A stretch of 64,000 nt of DNA from G963664835 sp963664835 (GCA_963664835.2 CAXXUG010000013.1:62001-126000); one strand, 5' to 3'; shown: positions 25,971 through 35,327, counted from the stretch's first letter. Numbers and translations are program-made. Notes: generated by a model not told the origin, from the letters alone.

Positions 25971-26361
25971 CGGACTCCGATCCGGCATACGGCCCGGCAA
26001 CGACCCTCAAAACTGATTTCTGCGACCCGGCGTAAGCCGCAGTCCAGAGGGGTGGGTACGAGGAAGCACCGCCATACCGTGGGCAAACTCCCGTGTCCCA
26101 CTTTCATCCGCTTAAGTGGCCTTCAAAAGGCCATCGCCTATTTCCCCCGAATGGGCTTCCGGGAGCGGCAGGCGTGGAGGTAACCCTCCTACCCCGATCT
26201 GCCCCCGGCGACCTGCTTGGCCGGTTAGCATTACACCCGCGGACATTGGACACCTCCTGTCCCAACCGGTATCTTGTCCGACAACGGAAACACCTCCCTT
26301 GGACAGGACCAACCGTGTGCATTGGTGGCGCGAGCATGTTCAGATGGCCGGCCGTCCCGTA

Positions 26362-27921
26362 ATGCGGACGAAACCACCGCGCTCAGGCCTCATCCTCGGC
26401 CTCGACTATGGCACCAGCGGCGTTCGAGCGGTCCTATTCGACACCGGCTGGCAGCCCCGAGGCTCCGGCGAGGCCGGCTACCGCCAGCTATCGCCCCGTC
26501 CACGCTGGGCCGAGCAAGACCCGGTAGAGATCTACGACGCCGGCTGCCTGACCATTCGGCGGGCTCTTGCCGACGCAAATGCCGACCCCTCCTCCGTCCT
26601 CGCCGTCGGCATCAGCACCATCCTCGCCACCCTGATCGCGTTCGATAGCCATGGCGAGCCACTGACAAGCTCGTGGTACTGGGCCGATAGCCGCTCTCAC
26701 GCCGAGGTCAACGAGCTTATTCAGGCCATAGGCGCCGACGACCTGTATCGGCGCACCGGCTGCGGCCTCCACCCGATGTACTCGCATTCCAAGCTGGTGT
26801 GGCTCAAGAAACACATGCCCGACGTGTTCGCCTCCGCGGCCGGCTTCGGCACGATCAAGGAGTACATCCTGCGCCGGCTGACCGGCGAGTGGGCGGTCGA
26901 CATGTCCATCGCGTCCGGCACCGGAATTTACGACACAGCGGCCAAGACCTGGCACCAGGAAGTCCTAGCTTTTCTGGGAATTCCGACAAGTCGGCTCGGC
27001 CGGCTGGTCGAAGGAGACGAGATGATCGGCCGGATCACCGACGCCGCAAGCGCGGAGACCGGATTGGTTCCCGGCACCCCTGTCGTCGCCGGCGGAGCCG
27101 ACGGCCCCCTGGCCAGCCTCGGCACTGGAACGGTCCGGCCAGGACGCATGACCCTGATGATTGGCTCGTCCGGCGCCGTACGTACCATCACTAATCGGCC
27201 GGTCGTCGACCCCCAGCGGCGTACCTGGTGCTACTACCTCTGCCGGGACCGCTGGGTACCGGGCGCCGCAATCAACAACGCCGGCATAGTCGCCAAATGG
27301 GCTGCCGACCTGCTGGTCGCCGAGCCCGGCGGGTCCGAGGCGGCATCTGGCGTTCAGGAGCTGGAGCGCCTGGCTCGATCTGCTCCGGCCGGCGCCGGCG
27401 GCCTGCTATTTCTCCCCTACCTGACTGGCGAACGTTCGCCCTACTGGAACGCCGACGCAAGGGGCGTCCTGTTCGGCCTCGCCATCGAGCACGGTCCGGC
27501 CCACATCGCCCGCGCCGCATTCGAGGGCGTCGGATTCCGCATGCGGACCAACCTTGACGTAATGGAGGAGCTGGTTGGACCCGCAACCAAGCTTCTAGCC
27601 GCCGGCGGCTTCACCCGTTCCGAGTTCTGGGTCCAGTTGCAGGCCGACATGCTCCAACGCCGGCTGACGGTGACCGATGCCGAGCAGGCGTCAGCGTTCG
27701 GCGCCGCATACCTGGCCGGTATGCACCTGGGGGTCAACCGCTCGCTTGAAGAGATCGACTCACTTGTCCGGCCGCTCCGCGAGGTCGAGCCTGACCCGAC
27801 GAACGCCGGCCTATACGACCGGCTGTACGCTCTCTATACCGACCTCTACCACCGTCTGGCCCCCAAGTTCGCCGAAATCGCCTCCTTGCAGGAGGACTCC
27901 GCCGGCGAACGGCCGGCCTGA
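26362..27921 (+). CDS. FGGY-family carbohydrate kinase (xylulokinase/gluconokinase type)
   Basis: A 519-residue sugar kinase with the N-terminal phosphate loop LILGLDYGTSGVRAVLFD, the substrate-side HPMYSHSKLVWLKK, the GTGIYDTAAKTWHQEVL mid-domain, and the C-terminal ATP site LLAAGGFTRSEFWVQLQADML with the GAAYLAGMHLG ending. Gluconokinase and xylulokinase are the closest subtypes; specificity is not resolved. ATG 26362 and ATG 26344 are both possible; the earlier in-frame extension to 26116 is repeat-derived. No transporter or isomerase gene adjoins it. Confidence 0.82.
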   Translation: MRTKPPRSGLILGLDYGTSGVRAVLFDTGWQPRGSGEAGYRQLSPRPRWAEQDPVEIYDAGCLTIRRALADANADPSSVLAVGISTILATLIAFDSHGEPLTSSWYWADSRSHAEVNELIQAIGADDLYRRTGCGLHPMYSHSKLVWLKKHMPDVFASAAGFGTIKEYILRRLTGEWAVDMSIASGTGIYDTAAKTWHQEVLAFLGIPTSRLGRLVEGDEMIGRITDAASAETGLVPGTPVVAGGADGPLASLGTGTVRPGRMTLMIGSSGAVRTITNRPVVDPQRRTWCYYLCRDRWVPGAAINNAGIVAKWAADLLVAEPGGSEAASGVQELERLARSAPAGAGGLLFLPYLTGERSPYWNADARGVLFGLAIEHGPAHIARAAFEGVGFRMRTNLDVMEELVGPATKLLAAGGFTRSEFWVQLQADMLQRRLTVTDAEQASAFGAAYLAGMHLGVNRSLEEIDSLVRPLREVEPDPTNAGLYDRLYALYTDLYHRLAPKFAEIASLQEDSAGERPA

Positions 27922-27933
27922 ATTCTCGTCGAT

Positions 27934-28503
27934 CTAAGCGGTGCCGCCTTCGTATATTTCTGCCCACCACCAATAGAGCGGATCGCGCTCGCCGGGCAGG
28001 TAGCTCGCTCCAGTCCTCATCGCAACCAACGCCGCTCGCATCTCACACTGAGGGACTTGCGCCGACTCGGCCCAAAGCTTCAGCAACTCCAGCGTTGAGA
28101 CTATCGAGATCAAGGGAGCGCGTTCGACCAATACCCTGCGAGCCTTGCGGTCGTCGGTCGCCACCGCATACCCACGGTGCAAAGCGATCGCGCCTGTGAC
28201 AGCCTCCCCATCGTCCATCATGGACGCGAGATCCACGAAACTCCACTCTTCGTCTTGCCCTTCGATGTGCATCACCTTGATCAGGCATTCCTCGACAAGA
28301 GGCCCCAAGTCCACCGGCACTCGCTGCTCTTCAGCGCCTGCCAAGTCGCTACGCCAGACGTAGAGGGCTTCACGTTTGACAACGTAGTAGGCGACCCCGA
28401 CACGATAGGGCACAGCCAAGACTATATCCCGCAAACGATCCGTTGCGTATAGGTTTAAGAGGCAGCTAGCGTCGAGAAGGACGAGATCGAATGTCTGCGC
28501 CAC
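27934..28503 (-). CDS. PIN-domain protein, probable toxin
   Basis: A 189-residue PIN-like RNase fold. The metal-binding acids align as LVLLDASCLLN (D11), DDGEAVTGAIAL (E100) and YAVATDDRKARR (D117/D118). PIN toxins of VapC type cleave tRNA or rRNA. It is longer than VapC (about 130) because of a C-terminal 55-residue helical extension (ISTLELLKLWAESA). GTG start. It lies 17 nt after an XRE-ImmA protein on the same strand, in the antitoxin-then-toxin order expected of a TA module. Confidence 0.65.
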   Translation of the reverse strand: MAQTFDLVLLDASCLLNLYATDRLRDIVLAVPYRVGVAYYVVKREALYVWRSDLAGAEEQRVPVDLGPLVEECLIKVMHIEGQDEEWSFVDLASMMDDGEAVTGAIALHRGYAVATDDRKARRVLVERAPLISIVSTLELLKLWAESAQVPQCEMRAALVAMRTGASYLPGERDPLYWWWAEIYEGGTA

Positions 28504-28520
28504 CAGCTACTAAGTTTCCG

Positions 28521-29768
28521 TCACGACTCTCGGCCCCTGACGATGCTCGCTAAGGGTAAGGAGAGGTACGCCGCACTTCCTTCGTCGAGTAGATGCGGTG
28601 AATGAGTCAACCTTTGAACCGTCCGTCGCGCCGATACGCGGTCGACCCGTAGGATCTTGGCCAACTCACCCTCAGTGAGCTTCCCCTCTTCGTAGGCTCT
28701 CACGGCGAATAGTCGATATCTGAAAGGAAGACGCCCTTCGTCGTGAGCCTGTGGCGACAATCCCAATTCCTCGCGAGATTCACGCACCGTGAGTCCTCTA
28801 GCGCTCAGCCGGTCCCAGGCGCCTGAGGGTAGAAGTCGCAACCACTGCATCCTCAGCATCATCGCGGAGACGGAAACGTGGTAGTAGTTCGCCAATCGAT
28901 GCACGTCAGCAGCCGTAACCGTCCCATTGGAAGCGCGAACTATTTCGTTGAAGCGCCGGCGAAGTCCGACCGGCGGCATGAGCAGGGATCCCGCGAACGA
29001 ATCTGCAAACCGCTCGCCGGCCTGAACCCGCCCGTACGACGACAGCATCGATACTCTTGGTCGAAGGCGGCTGGTAAGGAAGTGTCCGTACTGATGAGCC
29101 ATCGACCATCGCCGGCGTTCCTCCGGATGCCCCCCGTTCACTGCGATGCATCCGCCCAGCTGTTCCGTATAGGCGAATAGGCCCGCAACACTCGGAGGAA
29201 GCTCCGTGTAGAACACACGCAGGCCGACGTCGGTTTCGAGGGCCTCCCTCACGTTCAGAAACGGTCCATCTCCAATCCCCAACCGGTTTCGCTCGGACGA
29301 CGCAACGTCTTCCGCCGCAACGGCTGGAGGGACGGCATCTATTACGTATTCGCTTGGATAGCGAGGGCCGATAGACGCGCCATTCAGGTTTTCCAGGCGC
29401 AGGTAGTCCTCGCACAGCCTCTGGAAGGCCCGTACACCTTGATCGAGCTCTTGTTGAATCTGAAGAGGACTTGCACCGGCTATGGCCACCCGAAAGTGTG
29501 CCGTGAAGTCCTCCACAGGTTCCTCAGTTCCGACGAGTTGGCTCACCGGCTCGCCATAAAGCGTCGCCAGTCGGATTAGTTCGTTGGGCCGGACCCTGCG
29601 GGCTCCCTTCTCCAATGCAGTGATCGTCGTCCGAGCCAATTGCAGAGAATCCGCAACATGCTGTTGGGTGAGGTGGCGAGCCTTTCTGGCTGCTTGCAGG
29701 CGCCGGCCTAGGACTCGCGGCTCCATTGCTTCGAGCACGTGTTGCTGCACAGGCCCCTTCCAATCCAA
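28521..29768 (-). CDS. XRE-family regulator with ImmA/IrrE-like domain
   Basis: A 415-residue protein. Residues about 20-75 form a Cro/CI helix-turn-helix (LTQQHVADSLQLARTTITALEKG). The middle domain matches ImmA/IrrE metallopeptidases (COG2856 type), with ERFADSFAGSLLMPP typical of the fold, but the zinc motif reads H225-Q-Y-G-H229, so the catalytic Glu of HExxH is Gln. A C-terminal HTH-like segment (LTEGELAKILRVDRVSARRTVQRL) adds a second possible DNA-binding part. Start is TTG 29768 or ATG 29726. It likely represses its own operon and neutralises the PIN protein downstream. Confidence 0.7.
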   Translation of the reverse strand: MDWKGPVQQHVLEAMEPRVLGRRLQAARKARHLTQQHVADSLQLARTTITALEKGARRVRPNELIRLATLYGEPVSQLVGTEEPVEDFTAHFRVAIAGASPLQIQQELDQGVRAFQRLCEDYLRLENLNGASIGPRYPSEYVIDAVPPAVAAEDVASSERNRLGIGDGPFLNVREALETDVGLRVFYTELPPSVAGLFAYTEQLGGCIAVNGGHPEERRRWSMAHQYGHFLTSRLRPRVSMLSSYGRVQAGERFADSFAGSLLMPPVGLRRRFNEIVRASNGTVTAADVHRLANYYHVSVSAMMLRMQWLRLLPSGAWDRLSARGLTVRESREELGLSPQAHDEGRLPFRYRLFAVRAYEEGKLTEGELAKILRVDRVSARRTVQRLTHSPHLLDEGSAAYLSLPLASIVRGRES

Positions 29769-29782
29769 CCCAGGACAAAAGA

Positions 29783-29793
29783 TGACAATGTCA
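29783..29793. promoter_or_regulatory. Dyad tgacaatgtca, candidate operator
   Basis: An 11-bp perfect dyad with one central base just 15 nt upstream of the XRE-ImmA start. TGACA half-sites recur in the adjacent AT-rich stretch (TTTGACC at 29810-29816, TTGTCA at 29821-29826), consistent with autoregulation by the XRE protein. Confidence 0.4.
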
Positions 29794-29896
29794 GCTAATT
29801 ATTGCATTATTTGACCTGTTTTGTCACAATAATGGCCTCGCCGACCAGTTTATGCTTTGCCCGGAGCGTGGCCCCGCATATTCCTGCCGCGCAGGC

Positions 29897-30781
29897 TCAG
29901 ACCAGCACCGGCGTAGCCCAGGGCTCGTTGACGTGGCGGTGCCAGTAGATGTCCTTGATCTTCTTGGTAATTTCGCCCGGCCGGCCTTCGCCTACCCTCC
30001 GGCCATCGATCTCGACGATCGGCATTATTCCGCCGGCCGTGCTGCAGAAGAACGCCTCGTCGGCAGTGTAGAAATCGTAGGGCGTCAATTCTCCCACGAC
30101 CGCCTCTATGCCGGTATCCCCGGCGATCTCCAGCACGGCCTCCCGGGTCACGCCCTGCAGAATCCCCTCCGACGGCGAGTACAGCCGGCCGTCCCTGACC
30201 GCGAAGACATTTTCTCCCCGGCCTTCAGTGACGCGGCCGTCCAGATCGAGCATGATCAGCGAGTCGACTCCGGCGTCGTATGCTTCTATGCCGGCCAGGT
30301 AGCTGTGCAGCCGGTTCGAGTTCTTGATCTTCGGATCGACGTTTCGAAACGACACGTTCGGAGTGCGGGCAAACATCACGCTCGCCCCGGTCTCGATCTT
30401 CGCCGGCGGTATGTTCCAACGATACGGCACCGAGAAAATGATCACGCTTGCTTTTTTACCGTAGAGTGGCCCTGGAGAATAGTCGCCGGGAGTTGCGATA
30501 CACTCGATGAAGGCGTCCTTTAGACCTCCGCGCCGATAGGTCTCGATGAATAGCGACCTGAACTCGGCCTTTGTGTAGGGCATCTCCATCCTGGTCGCGT
30601 GAGTCGATCGATAGAAGCGGTCGATGTGCGGGTCCAGCTTGAAAATCCATCCCTGCCAGCCCGCCATTACGTCGAACACCATCACACCGCTCACGAACCC
30701 CACGTCGAACACCGAAATCCTTGCCTCGGACGGTCGGACGAACTCGCCGTTGATGTAAGCACAGCCGGGTAGGTCTGCCAT
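29897..30781 (-). CDS. PLP-dependent class IV aminotransferase (BCAT/D-amino acid aminotransferase-like)
   Basis: A 294-residue enzyme. The family core is present: DPKIKNSNRLHSYLAGIEA (containing the PLP Lys), then LDLDGRVTEGRGENVF and the SEGILQGVTREAVLE phosphate cup, with FCSTAGGIMPI near the C-terminus. Candidates are branched-chain aminotransferase, D-alanine aminotransferase or an (R)-selective amine transaminase. GAGAGGTG lies 6 nt before ATG 30781. A CYTH gene lies upstream on the same strand. Confidence 0.82.
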   Translation of the reverse strand: MADLPGCAYINGEFVRPSEARISVFDVGFVSGVMVFDVMAGWQGWIFKLDPHIDRFYRSTHATRMEMPYTKAEFRSLFIETYRRGGLKDAFIECIATPGDYSPGPLYGKKASVIIFSVPYRWNIPPAKIETGASVMFARTPNVSFRNVDPKIKNSNRLHSYLAGIEAYDAGVDSLIMLDLDGRVTEGRGENVFAVRDGRLYSPSEGILQGVTREAVLEIAGDTGIEAVVGELTPYDFYTADEAFFCSTAGGIMPIVEIDGRRVGEGRPGEITKKIKDIYWHRHVNEPWATPVLV

Positions 30782-30841
30782 GGTTCACCTCTCAATCACT
30801 CTAGTAATGAACAATCGTAGAATAGACTATCGCTCTCGACT

Positions 30842-31444
30842 CTAGCCGGCGGATGCACGCAGCGCGCGTTCGATCTTGCTGCTGACGGACGGCTTCAGAT
30901 CATGCGCTCGCTGCAGGCCCGAGACAAACTCAGCGAATCCCGCCTCAGGCCCCTGATCCAGCTCGACCTCGATCTCATAGTCCCGCCACCCCGGCACATC
31001 CGGCCTAGACGTCCTGTCCAGGCACATGTGCATCCGAGAATCGCCGGCGGTTATCAAGAGCACCGTTCGGTCCATCGCAAGAGTGAGAACCGGCCCCAAG
31101 AGCAGGCCGTCAGCCACCGCCTCTGCCATTATTTGGGGCCTTGGACGCGCCGCCGGACGCGCCGGATCGTAGTCCGCTGGCACCTTTACTTCGAGCTCCT
31201 CTCGACGTGAGATTTCGCCGGCAACCCGGCCCCTCTTGAATGACAACAAAGTACCCACCGGCTCTCCTCTGCGCAGCCGAAGGGCGCACTCCTGATCAGC
31301 CAACCGCCGATCTTCGGTATCGTAGTAGACAGTCTCCAGCCGTAGGTGATGGCGCTGCACGACCGGCCGGCCGGCCACGTCGAACGCGCTCGCGAAGCGC
31401 CCCAACAGCTCCCGGTCCGCCAGAAACTTCGCCTCTATCTCCAC
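30842..31444 (-). CDS. CYTH-domain protein (triphosphatase-like)
   Basis: A 200-residue triphosphate tunnel metalloenzyme. The N-terminal MEIEAKF (ExExK) is the family signature; further strand motifs are YYDTEDRRLADQECALRLRR and YEIEVELDQG. CYTH enzymes hydrolyse inorganic triphosphate, thiamine triphosphate or make cAMP; the short length and absence of CHAD domain fit a triphosphatase. Confidence 0.8.
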   Translation of the reverse strand: MEIEAKFLADRELLGRFASAFDVAGRPVVQRHHLRLETVYYDTEDRRLADQECALRLRRGEPVGTLLSFKRGRVAGEISRREELEVKVPADYDPARPAARPRPQIMAEAVADGLLLGPVLTLAMDRTVLLITAGDSRMHMCLDRTSRPDVPGWRDYEIEVELDQGPEAGFAEFVSGLQRAHDLKPSVSSKIERALRASAG

Positions 31445-31633
31445 AGGATCGCCACCCTCGCCAGATTTCCTTGTCTCCAGTGAGTCTCAACGCGTACAAG
31501 GCCCGATTGGAATTGCCCTATCGTAACCCAGACCGCCTCCGGGTCAACAGAGTGCTGAATTACCGGACCTCCGGCGTACCCAAGGCGGATCCGTTGGCTC
31601 GACTCGATTTGCGCGCACGCTAAACTAAGACCC

Positions 31634-32860
31634 ATGGATGAACGGCACGTAGTAACCGCCTTCCTGACACGAGGAAACCAGGTGCTGCTCCTCCGGCGGA
31701 GCGCCCGGGTCAGGACATACAGGGGACTATGGGCCGGCGTCAGCGGCAGCTTGGACGCCGGCCGCTCGCCCATCGAGCAAGCAATCCAGGAGATCGAGGA
31801 GGAGACCAGCCTCTCGAACGCCGATGCGTCTCCGGTCCTCGCCGGAAGACCCTTCGGATTTGTCGACGACGAACTCAGCCGGCGATGGGTTGTTCACCCG
31901 TTCCGGTTCAAGGTGTCCGACGACGCAAGTATCGAGTTGAATTGGGAGCACCTGGAGGCAAAGTGGGTCGAGGCCGCCGAAATGAATAGGCTTTCAACTG
32001 TACCTAGCCTCTTCGATGCATGGTCCCGCGTAGCACTCCTGCCCGGCTGGATCGAGGCCGCGCTCGACGCAATCCGCGAGAATCGTTCAGCGGGCGCAGC
32101 CGAGTTGGCGCGTCAAGCCCTGGACGCACTCGGCTCCGCCGCACAGCAGTATCAGACATACTCGCCAACCGACCTCGCCAACCTGTTGGACAGGACCGCC
32201 GGCGCACTCCGCCTCGTCCGGCCAACGATGACGCCGATCGGCTACTGGGCCAGTCGATTCCACGCCGGCTTGGTCGAGGCGCACGCCAACTTTCCGGACC
32301 TGCCGGCCCTTCGCTCGGCCGTAAAATCGTTGGTGAAGGGGCAAGGCCTCAACATCGAGGCCGACCAGTTGGGCGACCGCCTGGCCGATGACATCGCCGA
32401 CTCGCTCAGTGATGGCGATGTCGTCCTGACCGCCAGCTACAGCTCTTCCCTGGTAAACGGATTCGCTCGGGCAGCAGGGCAGGGCAAACGTGTCCGAGTA
32501 CTGGCCCTCGCCTCCGGCCGCGAAACGCCTTCATTCGGCCGGCGCACGGCCGATGCCGTGCGCTCCGCCGGACTGGGTGCCTCCGTAGTTCCCGACGAAG
32601 AGCTGCCGGCCGCCGTCGAGCGAGCGGACCTTGTTCTGATAGGCGCCGACTCCGTCTTGCCGGACGGTTCGGTGGTCAATGGCGCACCGTCCGGCCAATT
32701 GGTCGAGTACGCCCACTCCGCCGGACTGCCGGTCATCGTAGCCGCCGGCCCCACGAAGCGCCTCGCCGCAACCGATCCAACGCTGGCTCTGCTTCGAGCC
32801 GGCCGGCTCGAAACCGGTTTCGACCTGGTGCCGGCCGACCTGATCGACGTTATCCTATGA
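31634..32860 (+). CDS. NUDIX hydrolase fused to eIF2B/ribose-1,5-bisphosphate isomerase-like domain
   Basis: A 408-residue fusion. Residues 1-130 are a NUDIX fold: the box G38-SLDAGRSPIEQAIQEIEEETSL keeps E53, E56 and E57 (metal binding) but differs from Gx5Ex7REUxEExGU at E44 (Arg), R52 (Gln) and G59 (Ser). Residues about 150-408 match the eIF-2B alpha/beta/delta family (GDVVLTASYSSSLVNGF, RADLVLIGADSVLPDGSVVN), whose bacterial and archaeal members include ribose-1,5-bisphosphate isomerase and methylthioribose-1-phosphate isomerase. The pairing suggests a nucleotide or sugar-phosphate salvage role. The substrate is unknown. The next gene's start overlaps its stop (ATGA). Confidence 0.78.
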   Translation: MDERHVVTAFLTRGNQVLLLRRSARVRTYRGLWAGVSGSLDAGRSPIEQAIQEIEEETSLSNADASPVLAGRPFGFVDDELSRRWVVHPFRFKVSDDASIELNWEHLEAKWVEAAEMNRLSTVPSLFDAWSRVALLPGWIEAALDAIRENRSAGAAELARQALDALGSAAQQYQTYSPTDLANLLDRTAGALRLVRPTMTPIGYWASRFHAGLVEAHANFPDLPALRSAVKSLVKGQGLNIEADQLGDRLADDIADSLSDGDVVLTASYSSSLVNGFARAAGQGKRVRVLALASGRETPSFGRRTADAVRSAGLGASVVPDEELPAAVERADLVLIGADSVLPDGSVVNGAPSGQLVEYAHSAGLPVIVAAGPTKRLAATDPTLALLRAGRLETGFDLVPADLIDVIL

Positions 32861-33270
32861 GGAGTCAGACTTATCTATTCGATTGCCAAGAGATGTCACT
32901 CGACAAACCCGGGTCGCTTGGAAATGACCTTATGCGACATAACATCGACCATGAGTCCGAAGTCAGAACGTACCACAATGTCGTGATTGCTCCGGAAATG
33001 ATCGCGGCGTTTTGCAGGAAGAATGGAATCCGCAAACTGTCCCTGTTCGGTTCGATATTGGATCGAGATTTCCGGGCTGATAGCGATATCGATGTGCTCG
33101 TAGAGTTTGCGCCTGGCCGCCCGGTTGGCTTGATCCGGCTATCGGGAATGGAGAGGGAGCTATCCCAGTTGTTGGGCAAGAGCGTCGATCTGAGGACGCC
33201 GGCCGATCTCAACACGAGCTTCCGTGATGAAGTGGTTCGAAACGCGGAGGTCCAATACGTCGAACAATGA
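32857..33270 (+). CDS. MntA-type minimal nucleotidyltransferase (antitoxin), orphaned
   Basis: COG1669-like protein. The catalytic signature is LFGSILDRDFRADSDIDVLVEF: G65-S66, D77 and D79. MntA-family enzymes AMPylate or otherwise inhibit HepT HEPN toxins. The C-terminal SFRDEVVRNAEVQY is typical. The stated start overlaps the NUDIX gene stop by 4 nt; shorter starts (ATG 32932 or GTG 32983) would give a more normal about 95-110 residues. The partner hepT immediately follows but is truncated. Confidence 0.65.
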   Translation: MRSQTYLFDCQEMSLDKPGSLGNDLMRHNIDHESEVRTYHNVVIAPEMIAAFCRKNGIRKLSLFGSILDRDFRADSDIDVLVEFAPGRPVGLIRLSGMERELSQLLGKSVDLRTPADLNTSFRDEVVRNAEVQYVEQ

Positions 33271-33271
33271 C

Positions 33272-33360
33272 GTGATGCACCTTCGGCACATGTTGAAATC
33301 CGCACTTGAACCCGAGTTCGTTGCTTCCGCTGGACACATCCTCAATAGCAAGACCAGAAA
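33272..33360 (+). pseudogene. hepT (HEPN toxin) N-terminal remnant
   Basis: Directly after mntA, reading from GTG 33272, the frame gives VMHLRHMLKSALEPEFVASAGH, the typical opening of a HepT/DUF86 toxin. The normal protein is about 110-140 residues; here homology stops after about 25, and a module B repeat starts at 33422. The toxin is therefore lost. Confidence 0.5.
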
Positions 33361-33411
33361 AACTGTAGGTGGTTCACAGACCCGTCTTGTGACCATCAGA
33401 CCTCCGATTGC

Positions 33412-34105
33412 GGCACAGCGGAATGTAGCGCGGTCGAAGACTACGCGAGGCGAGGGGCTTGTCCCCCGCTCCCGGCTGACCGGCAACCCACGTTACTCCC
33501 GAGCCACTGTATAGAAGGTCCGCCAACTAGCGTACGCATTTTCATACCTTGGTATGCCGGCGCAAAACGGCATGGGTGATTGGTACGAAAATGACGTTAC
33601 GCGGCTTCGATAGAGACGAGGTATCGCTTCGCCAATCCGGCCCTCCATCCGTCATTGCTATGAAAACAGACCCCTTCGGCGGCCTCTCATTCGTGATTCG
33701 CGGCATCCCATCGTCAATCCGGCCCCCCATTCGTCATGCCGGCGAAGGCCGGAATCCAGAGGGGCAGGGATGGGTAATGTAGCGCGGGGGGCTTGTCCCC
33801 CGCTGGGGTCGGGGTGGGGCAAACCCGACATACAATCAACGGAATCCCGGGTCCCCTTTTCATCTTCTTATGCGGCTTTGGCAAGGCCATGGTGATTCCG
33901 GCGAAGTCAGGAATCCAGGTGGGGTGGGGATGGGAAGTGTAGCGCGGTCGAAGACTTCGCGAGGCGAGGGGCTTGTCCCCCGCTCCCGGCAGTCCGGCAA
34001 CCAACTCTAGTTCCGAGCCGCTGTAGAGAGGATCCGCCAACCGGTGCCCTGACTCTCATACCTTGGTGTGCCGGCCCCTGCCGGCATGAGCGATTACCAT
34101 GAATG
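33412..34105. repeat. Dense repeat mosaic
   Basis: Gap 33361-34224. Module B at 33422-33473, module C at 33537-33595, module D at 33735-33760, module A at 33777-33806, module D at 33890-33917, module B at 33938-33990, and a module C at 34055-34105. No gene is supported. Confidence 0.8.
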
Positions 34106-34224
34106 CATGTCCCGGACCCCTATCGAGGATAGACCCCAGCACCGACTCTCGAACCCAACCTCCGCGACCCGGCGTCTCAGTATTTACACGCCAGTGGGCG
34201 GAGGCTCTCCGGGATGGGCGACCG

Positions 34225-34710
34225 CTACAAATGTTGGAAAAGCACCGGCACCGTCTCTCTTCGCACGTATAGCGGGTGGCGAGGATGGCCAGCCTTGGTG
34301 AACCCAAGGCAGTGAATATCGCCCCTTCCGGCAAGAAGCCTGAAGGCCTCGAGATCTCGATCCATTAACCCACCATGCACGCCCCAAGCTACGATCACCA
34401 CCCGAGTGCGGTCAGCCGCGTCGACCAGGTAATCGTCATTGGCAGGCCCAATCGGATCCCGTGTCTCCCGGAGGCGCTTGGGCTCACTCGCGCGGTATGC
34501 GAAGAGGTTGACCACCTCCAACGATCCATAGCCCCACGACCGCGCAAGGTTTGCACAACGCCGGATCGTCGGGTCATCTCTCTCGGCGTCAGCGGTGCTC
34601 GGATTAAGCATCACGAACGCTACGGCCGGCGCACGAGTGTCACACTCACGCCACAGCGAGTAGCGATACGCGCCGGTCGCATCGAACTCTGCGCCCATCC
34701 GCGAATACAT
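34225..34710 (-). CDS. DUF1643 family protein
   Basis: A 161-residue protein with the DUF1643 pattern FVMLNPSTADAERDDPTIRRCANLARSWGYGSLEVVNLFAYRA and IGPANDDYL. Function unknown; members occur near mobile elements and defence genes as well as alone. I prefer ATG 34710, preceded by AGAGGG; an upstream ATG (34809) gives an unrelated N-terminus. It adjoins a repeat mosaic. Confidence 0.72.
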   Translation of the reverse strand: MYSRMGAEFDATGAYRYSLWRECDTRAPAVAFVMLNPSTADAERDDPTIRRCANLARSWGYGSLEVVNLFAYRASEPKRLRETRDPIGPANDDYLVDAADRTRVVIVAWGVHGGLMDRDLEAFRLLAGRGDIHCLGFTKAGHPRHPLYVRRETVPVLFQHL

Positions 34711-34871
34711 CCGTCCCTCTTTCGCCACGGACCACGCCCTCTGGGAACAATGGAGCGCCGGGATGGTCCGCTGTTTCACCCGTCCAATCACTGGCACCGC
34801 GGTTTTCATCTTTTGATGTGCCGATGACGTTCGAAATGCGCGCTTACCGCGGCCACAAGCCGGACGCCCCC

Positions 34872-35327
34872 TCAGCCCGTTAGCTCCCGAACCACGCCGG
34901 CGATCGCGCCTCCTTCAGCCCGGCCGCGAAGCTCCTGCTGTGCCCTCGGCATAACCTTCCGCATCTCCGGACCCAGCTCCTCGATCAGCTTGCCGACGTG
35001 CTCCGCGATCTCATCCCGGCTGAGCTGCGCCGGCAGATAGTCCTCCAGTATCGCCAACTCGGCCCGTTCCTTCTCAACCAGGTCGGACCGGCCTCCCTTT
35101 TCGAATGCTTCGATCGACTCACGGCGTTGCCTGACCTCGCGCCGAATGATCGTGACGACCGCCGCCTCGTCTAGCTCTTTGCCGTGATCGCGGTTCTTCG
35201 GGTCCGTACGGGCGATCTCCGCGTTTCGAATAGCGGCCACCAGCAGTCTGATAGTGCCGACACGCGTCTTGTCGCCGGCCCGCAGGGCCTCCTTTAGGTC
35301 ACTTTGGAATCGTTGGGCTGCGCTCAT
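34872..35327 (-). CDS. yqeY: GatB/YqeY domain protein
   Basis: A 151-residue conserved protein resembling the tail of GatB, the amidotransferase that fixes mischarged tRNAs. Pattern: RFQSDLKEALRAGDKTRVGTIRLLVAAI, ... RRESIEAFEKGGRSDLVEKERAEL and GGAIAGVVRELTG. Role unproven. ATG 35327 has GGTGGAGA just upstream and matches the family start; the longer frame is not supported. Confidence 0.88.
   Translation of the reverse strand: MSAAQRFQSDLKEALRAGDKTRVGTIRLLVAAIRNAEIARTDPKNRDHGKELDEAAVVTIIRREVRQRRESIEAFEKGGRSDLVEKERAELAILEDYLPAQLSRDEIAEHVGKLIEELGPEMRKVMPRAQQELRGRAEGGAIAGVVRELTG

Noticed and set aside
25490..26107. Minus-strand ORF of 205 codons
   Set aside because: Translation is repeat-encoded (the palindromic modules read in one frame), as are similar ORFs at 15.2-15.9, 19.1-19.6, 33.7-34.1 and 60.4-60.6 kb.
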